In this document: one piece after another, positions 1 through 11,577 of the stretch
Layout of the letters: the number at the start of each line of letters is the position of its first letter
How positions within the stretch are numbered: position 1 is the stretch's first letter
NCBI RefSeq assembly: GCF_003672135.1
Contig: NC_039509.1
Coordinates: 10,178,663 to 10,242,662 of the forward strand
Direction of reading: 5' to 3'
DNA: 64,000 nt
Origin: Ooceraea biroi
Taxonomy: Eukaryota; Arthropoda; Insecta; Hymenoptera; Formicidae
Translations under genes and position numbers: made by a program
Notes under the pieces: model-generated
Databases searched by the model: none
Seen by the model: only the letters and a program-made list of their open reading frames with translations
What the model was told of the DNA's origin: nothing

Positions 1-1849
1 AAATTCGTGCCGGTTGTTCGAAAATTACAGATCGTTCTTCGTTTGATTTTCCTTTTGATCTTCATTTGTCGAGTAATCCTTAAATCGAAATTCTAAACTT
101 GAGCAACGCTTGCTCAATGATACTTAACAAAAAACGAAATCTGTGCAGAATATCAAGAGATTGAAGACAATGCAAAAATACGCGATTAATTAATTGTACT
201 TGATTAATCTCATTCAGTTTAGTAAGCACGATGTACGCGAGCCCATTTTCCTATAATACTCTGCACGTCGACGTAGCTTGCAGAGATTCCGTTTATTCTT
301 AATCGCTCGTAACTGAAAAATCGTTGATGGTCCCTGAGGATATTTGAGTTAACGGGATCGCCTGGGGATTAATTAAAATTTGATGGCGGAACTGGATGAC
401 CACCTTGTACATCCGATTGACCGCATCGCTCTCATGTTCACGTAGGCAGGATCGTTTGTCCGGCGGGCAGACGCACGGATATCTCGAATTTCCCTGCGCG
501 CGACTCGACTCTGGCGGTTTAGTTCGAGCGGATTTGCCTACCTGCTGCCTCCCGGTTTCCCGAAATTCGTCGGTCTACCGAGAAACGTTACAAAATTCCA
601 TCGAGATTCTACAACCGTCCCAGTCTGCCGGCTAGCGTGGCACAGCGTGGGACGGATCGTAACGCGTACTTTGTTGTCGACTGCATCCTTTGTGCGGGCA
701 ATATTGTGCGCGTGTCCCAGGTCAACGGACGGCCGAAGATATATGTACATGTCTCAAGTCGAAAAGGACAAAAAAAATCCCAAAGTCGACAGAATAGGCC
801 AGCGAATACGAGTAAAGCTCCTAGTGTTTACGACCGGATCTTTAGGGAAATGCGGAGAACAATGCACAAGTTCGTATCTTATCGCGCAAGATTTATGAAG
901 GACTCGCTGCTCTTCAGGAGGTCTGAGACATCTCTTTTACTGCATAATTGTTGAATGATGTAGGTTGTAGATAATGAGTACTGCTCATTTAAATGTTCTT
1001 TCAATATTTCGCTTTCGATATATTCAGGCTAAGCAATGAAATAAGAATGACAACATTGTACATACATAATTGCGATTCGCAACACAGCCTGTAAAAATTT
1101 CAATGATCGTTCTAGGACATTGTGTAAAATATATTCGGCTTGACTAATTGACTGAAAGCTACTATGCTCGTGGAAATGTACAATTTTTGCGATTTGTGGA
1201 ATGTACGTCACGATTATGCGCATGATCGAGGACATTGGCGCATCTGCCAGACCGGCACGAAATGATAATTAATATCTCCCGAAATGGGACGCGCGCTGGG
1301 TTGCATTTACGGTCCTGCGACAACAGTTTAATCTACAATCGTGCAACTCGCATACATTTTACAAATTATTTCATTAATGTTTCGATGTAGATCTTAACTG
1401 GGTGCAATTAATCACGCCGTTAGCGTGTCGATATCACAATTCCTTCCAATTCAATGAGGCACTCGCGCAAATCGCAATAAACGGACTGAGATGTTAATTT
1501 CGTCATTAATTGCGATCAACAGATTTAAATCTGGTCATGATTTTGCGCAGCAGATTCTTTCTCAAAGACGGAATCCTTTCACGATCGATATTTCCGAAGG
1601 AACAGAGGAGGTCTCTTAATAATTGCGCGGTGAGAGACTAACTCGCGACATGCGTAGTTAATGGGACAACGTTACCCACGCCTTACCGAAATAACACTCG
1701 CGTTACAGGCGCGAATATCGATCGTCGTACGAGCAGCTGAGTCGGGCTCGACATGCTAAAGTACAAAGAGACGAATGCGAATGAGTGGCTCGTCTACTTT
1801 ACCGGACGTTTGACCGCGATACTGACACCCCCGCGAACTCTCACTCCCC

Positions 1850-1867
1850 TTCTCTCTCTCTCTCTCT
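1850..1867. repeat. (CT)n microsatellite
   Basis: Nine CT units lie within a wider pyrimidine-rich stretch in non-coding DNA. Confidence 0.85.
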
Positions 1868-4800
1868 GTTTCTCTGCGAGACTCCTCGGTCGTCTCCTCG
1901 TCAGCGCGACGAACGTTTTGCATACGTAATGCGAAACTCGTTTGCGTATCGTATGAAACGTTAACCCTTAACAAGATACGGAAAAAAATTTGAAAGAGTT
2001 TTAAATGAAGAAAATGTCAAAACATTCTTATCTATACGCGTAAATGCTTTCATCAAACATTGCACATTGAGTTCCTGTCCGCTTGCATCTTCAACTCGCG
2101 CCTGTCTCGATTGTGTAATTAATTATCTTTCTCTGTCACGATATTTTTGTGATTAATGGAGTGATATTGTCAAACGTGGAGCACGTATACTCTATTTCGA
2201 TAGTCATAGTCACGGTCAGAGTTCAAGGTCGCACCGAGTTTTCGCGACCTCTCGCTGCTGCTCGCTACTGTTGCGATCGGAATGTAAAAGTTTAAACTTT
2301 TAACTAATTCGCTTTGATCGAGACTTACCCGACCGATTTCCAAGGGAAATCTTCTTTCGTTATTTATGTGTACGCAAGGCTCATTATTTACATATAGCTT
2401 TGCATACATGCTGTATGCGACTACTGCGATAACCAGAATGCTGACAACTTGTGCATAGTCTTTATGCTTACATATATAAGAAATACCGTCAAAATTGAAA
2501 TTGTCAATAATAAAATAAAGTATAATCTTGTATGTAGTAATTTTTCTCTCGAAGCCTTTTTTCGTATCTAAATAATGCGGATGTAATGTTCGATATAAAG
2601 TTGGTTTACTTCTAGATTCGGGTAACGTTATTTGTCATTACTTCTGCTCGGTAGTCCAAGTTGGCGGAGAGCCAACTCGAACTACCGAGACTTTGTTGCT
2701 TCCACGTTTTACTTGTGTTGTACTTTAAAGTCTTCTAAATGGACGTGCGTCATGGGACACGTAATAAATGCCATATTTCTCTCTTCTTCTTTATTCTATA
2801 TACACTGCGATTCCTGCAGTCGCGGTTTCTAGATGCCGGCCACTTTCTCATTTCCTAGCACTGCCGTGTCCCTCGTCTCGCCTTTCTCTGTCATTATTCT
2901 CGTGGTGTGAAAATCACGCTATACGCGACGGATAATTTACGACGCGCAATAAGCTACGACTCGCGATTTTTCGCCCGTCACGACACGTGTAGCCCAAGAC
3001 GTTGGCTATCGGGCTCTCCGTAACGATGAAACCGGGACGGTCTCCGACTTAACGAAATCCTCCCGCATGTCCCGTAATCCCGCTGGAATTTTGTATGAAC
3101 ATTTTTATGAGAATACCTGCGAATATCTTTCCTTTACTCTCTTTAGGAGCAGCACCTTGAATTTTAAATCGTTAGTTTCTCCTTTCAACCCTAAAATTGT
3201 AGACAGATTATCAACGTCTACGATTCATTCCCTGCGCAATACAAATAATCCTGATTATATGAAACGCAATGAGAAATGAAAAATCGTCTCTGCTGCAAAA
3301 TATAACTAAATTTGAGGGTGGGAGGGGAGAATATGGCAAGGTTTCAACACGACTAAAGTTCAGCGGTATCCAAAGAAAGATTGAAACAGATGGAGACGGA
3401 AAGACGGGTGGTGCGAGCGAGCGGGAAGGAAAAGGCGCGAAGGAAACGGGCGTGCGCTTAGCACTGACTAACCCCATTTGGTGGCAAAGCGAGAGAAATC
3501 CATTCCCAAGGCGCGCGGAACATTACCCAAACCATCTCGCCGTCGCGAAGCCCTGAAACCCAGCCACGGTTGCCATAGTGACCGCGTCCATCCACCCCTA
3601 CTCGTTTGCTCGTCTCGTGGACCATCCCCCGTAACACCCCGTTTCCCATCCCCTCTCCTGTTTCACCTGCCCCCGCTGTGGCTACCCCCCTTATCCACCA
3701 GCGCCATCCTCACCATCCCCCTCCCCCCTATGTGCCCTTTTGCCTCCACCCTCCCCGCACCAGCATCCACCACTGACGCTCCCTTCGCTCCTCGACGTCC
3801 CGTGTCCTACTCCTCGCCCTTCGCGCCCTACCTGCCCTCTCCCTCCCTCTCTCTGCGACATGGCATCAGCCGATATCAAACTGCGATATCAATTACCGCG
3901 ACGGCAAACTACCGCACGAAGCCCGGCGATGAATTTACGGGTCGGAGCACGTGTTTTACGCAGTTTATCGGACGACGGGTATTGCGAGACGCGCGCGCTC
4001 GCGGGGGTAAATGAACGCGCGCATCCGCGTCGGCTTATCCGCGATGGTATCACACTGTAATTTGGCACGCGACACGCGAGAAGCTACGCGACCGGTTTAA
4101 CCCATTTCCAACGTAATAACAATCCTCCCTTTTTCCCAGTCTCCGTTTTCCACATTAGGAGACTTCTCCTGTTCGCAAGTAAATTCCTTATCCGCGCGAC
4201 CTGGAGAGACACGGAAAGTGGAAAATGAAACGAAGGACGAAACGCGTTTGCGACATTGCGGTATATTTAAAAAACTGTCATTACGTCGAGAACTGAAAGG
4301 CGTACATGCTTTATCGCAGTTTCAATCGTAAAGCGTAGTTGAGAGATAACTGTCATCTTTCAAGTTCCATGTCGCCTTGCTTTTTTCCTAAAATCCTTTT
4401 TCAAGAATTTACGGGAAACCACGTGCGGTAAGGTGGACGAAACTTATATCCGCACGGCATTCCAATCTCACCCACGCATTTCTCTTTGCGCGTGAGTGCG
4501 TCCAGTATTGTGCAGCATTTTACGGTCGCGCGACGGCGCCGTTAATCTGGGTCAATGTAACGACGGAGACGTTAACTCCATTCGCAGAGGCGGGTCAAAG
4601 CGGAGTAAATGGAGGCGCCGCCAAAAAGTAACCAAAACCGTAATTACAACTTGATTCTTCTAACGATAAGAGCACTTTGTGAAACATGTGTCTAAAACAC
4701 ACGCTATGTGAAAACGTAAAACCACGAAATTAAATTAATCCGTTTCTCCATAAATGGAGGGAAGAAAGAGGATTAATTATAAATTATTAATTTATAAATT

Positions 4801-7800
4801 TAAATTATAGATTTTCAGGAGAAAAGGAAAGGTACATTGCAGAAAAGTAAATTTTACTTTAGCGGGAAGAAAACAGTTTCGAGGTACTCGGCTATCAATT
4901 TGGAGCACTAATCGTCAACTCCCCCGTTGTAAAACATAAACTGTGCAACACACATATCCGCGCCCAACCGCGCGATGGAACAAAGTTCCGCGAGGAGGTT
5001 CTTGCGAGATTCTACGTTTTTCCGAGGTCTCTCAAGGTCTCGCCCGAAACTGATTCATCATTGCATTAGCCACATCGACGTAGTTACGAAACTCGCTTCC
5101 GACGGCGAATCGCGAGGCGCGACCTACAGCGCGCGATCGCGTTTGGAAAGTTTGATTGGAAGGACGGCGTGAACGATGAGCGCCCTGAAAAAAGTTTAAT
5201 ATAAAATCCCGGGAAAGGCCGCCGATCCTCCTCACCCCTCCTGCCGTTCTCGCTCGAGCTCGGGATCGAAAGCGGGAATGCGGATTCCTACATCGGCGTG
5301 CCATTAAAACGTCTGGCTGAATCTCGAATATGCACGCACATGGTACAGTCAGTGATACGAAATTGAGTGCCGTGCGCGCGGCGTCATATACCTCATTATA
5401 CTGGTAACCGGTTACGCTGAAACTTGGCGAAGTTGGCATCTGCCTTCGGCAAGCCCGGGGAAACTGCCGGAAAAGGGAGACGCGAGGACACGGAGGTAGC
5501 AGGTAGGTGGAGGCGTGGCCGCTGGGAAACACGAGAACCGACGCGATAGGAAACGACAGAGAGAACGAGGGAGAATATAGAAATATACGCACACAATGCA
5601 GGGGAAAGTGTGCGCGGCGAACTTCCAGCACGTAATTACAAACTCGGCCGAACAGCGCCGAGAGATTTAATTAGCGAATCGAGTAGCGAATTTTTAATTG
5701 CGTTATCGGTCGCGCGATTACCCGATCGTGCTGCGGACGCGCGCGGGATGTAGCGCTGTAACTTTGGTGCGAGCGAATTTAAATCGCGAAAGCGGAACGC
5801 GCCTTACTGTCACGTGGTCGCCGGAATAAGGGAATACACGAGACACGCGGAGAGCGCGAGACACAGGTAGCGCCGTCAAAATCAATTTGATCTCCTCCGA
5901 TCTCGTCGAGATCGGAGATTTTAGTTAGTGGGCAATCCGATCGGCGATCGAGTCCCGAGGTTTCGAGGTCACGTCGGATCCGTCGGAAAATTTTCACAAC
6001 CGGATTCCTCAAGTATCAAGGATAAGGACGCCGTGATTCCGGTTCGCTTTTCCGTGTCGTCTACTTCCAGCCTGATCGCGGCAAGATCCTAACGGTAACC
6101 GGCTGGATCGTGCAGCCACCGCCGGCAGCGGGATGGGATGGAATGGGACGGGACGACGGCATTACACAGGAGGCGGCGGTTCACTGACCGACCGACCGAT
6201 CGACTGCACTGTACCCAGACACGAAGCTGGAGGAGAGCGAATGCACGAGGATGAGAAGAAAAGGGTGGCACGCGGGCGGGAATAGATGCGAAGTTTCTTT
6301 CTTATAGAAAGATATTGGGGAAGAAGGAACTCTTGCGTGAGTTTCAGGTCGTCGTAAGAACGAAAAAGCTGCTGACGCGAATTTTTAATAACGAGGGAGT
6401 GATGAAAAATTAAGAAAAAAGATTGAATTCATATAGCGGAAATTATATATTTTCATTTGAGCGCTCGAAAGTTGTTCTTATTGTACATACTCCTGAGATT
6501 TGGAAACACCTTCACGCTTCCCCTTCGATATACATCGTCACCCTATGCTTGCGTGTCCCCTCACGTGCGCTCCTCACCCTTGAATAAATTGCTCGATTTC
6601 CTACCCTGTTTCTCTCCGATACCTGCTTTCGAGTATTATGTCTCGTTCTCGAGGGATAAACGCAGCGAAGCAGCCAACCAAGGAATTTTTCTTTACTTTC
6701 CTTTCACGATGCTCTCTTGAGATGGCATATTTAATGTAATAAAGATTTCATCGGAAATCATATTTTGGCTCGAATACATTAATATATAATTTATCTTAAT
6801 TATACTGTTCATCATGATTGAAGGGAGATAACGAATTTCGAAAAAGTCAAGTTGTCATAGCTTTCACGATTTTAAATGCGATAATATTCCGATAATATAA
6901 TAAAACTTTAAATTCATTCAATTTTAGTTTTATTTCTTTTTTCGTCATTATTTATCGTTTACGATCTTGCTTAAGAAAATTTGCTTTTTATCAAGTTAAC
7001 CGATCTGCTTTTTCTATCCTGTCTTACAGTCGAGGAAGATTTCCGGAAAATCGCGAAAGTAGCTCACGCTACACCGGATCCGTAAGGATGAATCAATCAA
7101 TCATATTTGAGCATTAATATACAATAAATACTTGCGAATATTAATATAATTATATAATTATTCGATATCTCATACGAAAGCATGAAAGGTTGCAGAAGAT
7201 CCGATCGTATATCGTACATCCACACCGCGCTGAAGTTTTTATGAATTCGAGATAACAATAGTCCGACAATAATCCCGAGTAATAGCGTGCGCGAATCGCC
7301 AGATGCGAGCATCGGCATTGCCGGCTTCTCCCGTGAGAAATTTCTCGGCGAAGAGGAAAAAGCCGAGCGACAGTACGCCATTCAGAGGCGTCTGCTTGCA
7401 CCTACCAAGATTGCACGGAGACACACTACACGGAAATGCGCTACAAATCGAAATTTTAATTTTCGTGACGAATTTTTTGCGACTCGCGGTGAATCTCTCG
7501 TTCGTGGAAATATTCTGGGAAATCGTTGTTCACCGCGTTTTTCCAGCGGAGTTTCCATTTAAAATTTCACCCGGCATTCCACTCGACGATTCTCAACGAT
7601 TCTCTGATTCATTTGGCCTTGGAGTTCTATCAAGTAAAATTTCTTTTCGATCGTACGCAAGTAATTGTCGGTAATTGTCGGTGCCACGACACTTTCGCTA
7701 AGGGAAAGTCGCCTCGAAATTGGACGACGAATTCGTCATTGAAATTAAGGTCGTGGATTGTGTATACGGGGCATCTCTTGCGCACGAAACGGTCGTCTCG

Positions 7801-8975
7801 AAGACACTTCTCCGATAAGTGGGTCACTGGGACGAGCGAGGTGCGACGCGCGGGGGAGAAGGGGGGGGGGAAGAAAGACAGAAGGAAAGACCTTCGAGCG
7901 CGCGGAAGGATCCGCTGACGTTCGTAAGACGTCCGAGCGCCTGTAGTAACCCATTATCCATCACCATGTATGTGTCTGTATTATTCAGAGTTTGTCTACT
8001 TTCTCGCTTCTTATGTAACGCGCATGCGCCGTAAGAGACCTTCGTTTCAACATTATATTCGTTACATATATTTTCGTTGATGAATCAAATTGATTTTAAA
8101 ATGAATAAATGCTTTGACTCACACGCGGCAATGTTGCAGCTAAGAAAACACTTGTTCCAAATGTCGCAATTTTGTAACACAGTACGCGTTATTTCGTCAA
8201 TTCATTTCGTCTTGATCTCCTTGATCTTGTCGCCAATGCAAGTAGAATCGCGGGACACCTTGAAAAAATCAACATGGTCGATCGTTGTGTTGGTTACATT
8301 GCGATAACGGATGAATGTTTCGGCTCGGAGTCAGACATTCATTCGCATGAAATAGCAATCGAATGCAGATCGTCGTAATTGCGATAATCACGATTATTTG
8401 ATAAGGGCGATTTCATACCTGGCAATAATCGTACAGGAAATCGCTGCTCCTCGGCGACGAGATAATGGGCTCGAGGAGGATCTCGATTGATCCCGGACGA
8501 ACGGAGGCAGATCGTCGACACTGAATCACGATATTGGCGTCACGATATCTGGCAGCAATTGTGCACGATGAGTTACGATGAATACTCGTCACTTGATGAG
8601 AGACATTCGCGAAGATAAATTCAGTACGTGCGATTGAAAATCGCGAAAATTACGGAGCGATTTGAACACGACTCCATATCCACCGCAACGCGTTTCGTGA
8701 CTGACCGTTATTCGAAACCTATCGAAATACGAGATTGTGATTCTCGAAGTATGTGTGCTCGATGTATCGAAACAGCGAAGCAACCAAAAAGAGATGACAA
8801 TATAAGAAGTAGATCGAGGGAGGAAAACACAATAGTATTAATAATTAGTAATGAATATGATAATTAGTGAAGTAAAACATAAAATAATAAAAATAAAATG
8901 AAAATAACAGAATTATTCAATTAATACAATATATTCTGCGATATAACGTTCTCTCAAGCCTCGTAAAACATTTAA

Positions 8976-9309
8976 GGGGATCCTGGAGTGACCAGTGAAC
9001 TCCGTCGCGGCGTCTGAATTACCGGCAGAATCGGTGATTTTCCTGCTTTGCATTTTTTTTCTGCATTTTGTTTTCTGCAAAACATTTATATTAAGAACAT
9101 TAATGTACGAGGTGACGTCACAATAAGCCGATAATAAAACTGTAAATTTTTTTTGTCGTTTTTAACATAAAGTCGAGTTTCGCTCGGTATATTTCTTTGT
9201 ATACTTTAATCGTAGAGAAGGATTTTTCATTCTATACAATCATTAAAGAGTAATTAGTACAGTAAGATCGACCAATTCCGCCGGTAATACAGACGACTCC
9301 AGGATCCCC
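8976..9309. mobile_element. Non-autonomous TTAA-flanked inverted-repeat element (MITE)
   Basis: The left end reads GGGGATCCTGGAGT directly after TTAA (8972-8975). The right end is the reverse complement directly before TTAA (9310-9313). A second matched segment, about 21 of 24 bases, lies inside the ends: 9012-9035 against 9271-9294 on the opposite strand. In the left arm it is separated from the tip by about 22 extra bases, so one arm has gained or lost sequence. The element is 334 bp with no coding capacity. TTAA duplications are typical of piggyBac and Kolobok superfamilies. The GGGG terminus does not fit the usual piggyBac CCY start, so Kolobok-like is my inference. It sits about 590 bp upstream of the ST7 start codon. 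Confidence 0.72.
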
Positions 9310-9433
9310 TTAACGCTGGTATAATTATTTTTTATCATTCATTAAATCATACTAAAATATTTTGATATGTCAGATAAGTAATCAATATCAAATCATCAAT
9401 CAAATTTCAATATAATCCAGCTTTGTCATCCTT

Positions 9434-9895
9434 GTGTTGCCATCTATCATCAATCAACTCGTTTTACTACAGTCGGCAATAACGGAAAATCCTGGAGAGA
9501 GAAAGTTAGATTATCGATCACTGAGTTTCCTCTCGTGCAGTCTTATCGACCGAGGTGAGAGCATCTCATTCGCGGCTCGCCCGTCTCGTACCGGATGTTC
9601 TCGGCAGCGTCGAAAATATTTACAATACGCTGAAGCGGCAAAGTATTTCATCGTCCACGCGGTTGAGAGAGAACTTTGCGTACGTGATCGAATTCAGAGC
9701 GGTGTGGGATCGCGGTGGACAGGGCAGAAGAAGAAAAGGCGAGCGAGAGTAAGAGAGAGAAGAAGAATCGCGCGTGACAGTCACAATCACGTATCCTGCT
9801 GCGATCGTGCTCGATGTCGCGCACCGCGTGGTGAGCACCCGCGCTTCCCGGTGACAGCTGGTGACGGCAGCACATCAACGGCTATTCCAGCATAA
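9434..9895 (+). promoter_or_regulatory. Presumed ST7 5' leader with an upstream open frame
   Basis: An ATG-initiated frame of 153 codons starts at 9434. Its TAA ends at 9895, exactly one base before the ST7 ATG at 9896, so the junction reads TAAATG. The encoded peptide is basic, Arg/Ser-rich and unlike any family I know, so I treat it as leader sequence with upstream ATGs rather than a gene. Whether the mature leader contains this ATG depends on the unknown transcription start site. If it does, ST7 translation would need leaky scanning or re-initiation. Confidence 0.35.
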
Positions 9896-11577
9896 ATGGC
9901 ACTGCTATTCACCATGTGGGACTCGACGATGTTTCTAAGCACCCTAACCCCAAAGTTCTACGTCGCCCTGACCGGCACGTCGTCCCTCATCTCCGGGCTG
10001 ATCCTCATCTTCGAGTGGTGGTACTTCAGGAAGTATGGCACCTCGTTCATCGAACAGGTATCGCTGAATCATATCTCGCCATGGATCGGCAGCAGTGACA
10101 GCACCAATGACAACAACAGCTCGAGCCTCAACAGCTCCAGTGGCTCCTCGAATCAGCAGAACGTGCCAGAGTGCAAGGTCTGGCGCAACCCGATCAATCT
10201 GTTCAGGGGCGCGGAGTACCAGAGGTTCTACTGGGCCACAGACAAGGAGCCCCTCACGTACTACGACATGAATCTGTCTGCACAGGATCATCAGACGTTC
10301 TTCACCTGCGAGGGTGACACAGGTAAAATCTGCGGAACAAGTCTAAGTCCGCCTTGATTCACCTTAACACGTAAACACGCCGGGGCTGAATCTTGGCCCT
10401 CTTGTTTTCTCGAATTGTAAATTGAAATGTTGAGTAAACCTTTTCTTCCGCAGGGAAACCAGAATACGAAATCATGCAAACGGCTTGGAGGGAGCGCAAT
10501 CCAGTAGTAAGAATACAGGCCGCGCACAGCGCACTCGAGCGCAATGCCGAGTGCGCACCTGCATATATCCTTCTCGCCGAGGAAGAAGCCACCACTATCG
10601 TAGAGGTGGAAAAGATCCTGAAGCAGGCTCTGAAAGTGGCCGAGAACAATTACAGGAAGTCGCAGAATACTCAGCACCAGGGCGCGATAGCCGAGGCGAT
10701 ACACAGGCGGGATACGAATGTGCTGATCTACATAAAAAGAAGGCTGGCGATGTGCGCGCGGAAGCTCGGCAAGCTCAAGGAGGCGGTGAAGATGTTCCGC
10801 GATCTCACGAAGGAGGTGCCACCGATCATGAATGTGCTGAACATTCACGAGAACCTGATCGAGGCACTGTTGGAGATGCAGGCATACGCAGACGTGCAGG
10901 CCGTCCTGGCCAAGTACGACGACATCAGTCTACCCAAGTCGGCGACAATCTGCTACACAGCGGCGTTACTGAAGGCGCGACTGGTCGCGGATAAGTTTTC
11001 GCCCGACGTCGCCAGCAAGCGCGGTCTCACCACTGCCGAGATGTCGGCGGTCGAGGCGATCCATCGCGCCGTGGAGTTCAATCCCCACGTGCCCAAGTAT
11101 CTCCTGGAGATGAAACCGCTCATCCTCCCGCCGGAGCACGTACTGAAGCGCGGCGACTCCGAGGCGATCGCGTACGCTTTCTTCCATTTGGCGCACTGGA
11201 AGCAGATAGAAGGCGCCCTGAATCTCCTCCACTGCACATGGGAAGGCACATTCAGGATGTTGCCGTATCCGCTCGAGCGCGGCCACCTATTCTACCCGTA
11301 CCCGACGTGCACCGAGTGCGCCGACCGTGAGCTCCTGCCGTCGTTTCACGAGGTCAGTGTCTACCCAAAGAAGGAGCTACCTTTCTTCATTCTCTTCACG
11401 GCCGCCCTTTGCTCCATCACCGCGCTACTAGCCCTGCTGACCCATCAGTATCCGGACACCATGGGCGTAGTCGCCCGCTCAACGTTCGCCTGGCTCTCTC
11501 ATCCGTTTTATTATATCCTAGACAAGCTAGAAGCCATCTTACCCTCTAACTTATTGCAACAGCTCTCTAGAATATAA
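9896..11577 (+). CDS. ST7: Suppressor of tumorigenicity 7 homolog (ST7/ST7L family)
   Basis: There are two coding exons, 9896-10322 and 10454-11577, with a 131 bp GT-AG intron splitting a Gly codon (phase 1). The product is 516 residues. ST7 is a multi-pass membrane protein of uncertain biochemical role, described as a tumour suppressor in mammals. The N-terminus has a hydrophobic segment (about residues 15-40, FYVALTGTSSLISGLILIFE). Family blocks follow: WRERNP, AYILLAEEEATT, YIKRRLAMCARKLG, AYADVQAVLAKYDDISLPKS, AVEFNPHVPKYLLEMK and CTWEGTFRMLPYPLE. A second hydrophobic segment lies near the C-terminus (PFFILFTAALCSITALLALL). The helical middle looks TPR-like. An insertion of about 25 Ser/Asn-rich residues follows the first membrane segment. 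Two coding exons is far fewer than the vertebrate gene, suggesting intron loss. The start agrees with the conserved SxLTPKFYVALTG block beginning near residue 16. A possible poly(A) signal AATAAA lies at 11800-11805. Confidence 0.95.

Larger units (their letters stand above)
1..9433. other. Long gene-free stretch upstream of ST7
   Basis: I see no exon that I can support here. Open frames of 60-200 codons occur on both strands around 3.2-4.1 kb, 5.0-5.6 kb and 7.1-8.0 kb. They overlap in several frames, have low-complexity Pro/Ser/Arg composition caused by CpG-rich or CT-rich DNA, and show no recognisable domain. The region contains CT-rich tracts (1850-1867 and about 3600-3860), a G run near 7861, and one inverted-repeat element listed separately. 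It may hold promoters, enhancers, non-coding RNA or untranslated exons, but nothing in the sequence alone proves this. Confidence 0.5.

Noticed and set aside
5032..5631. 199-codon open frame on -
   Set aside because: Composition is Ser/Arg/Pro-rich without domain features, and shorter frames overlap it in the other reading frames. It looks like a GC-rich artefact.
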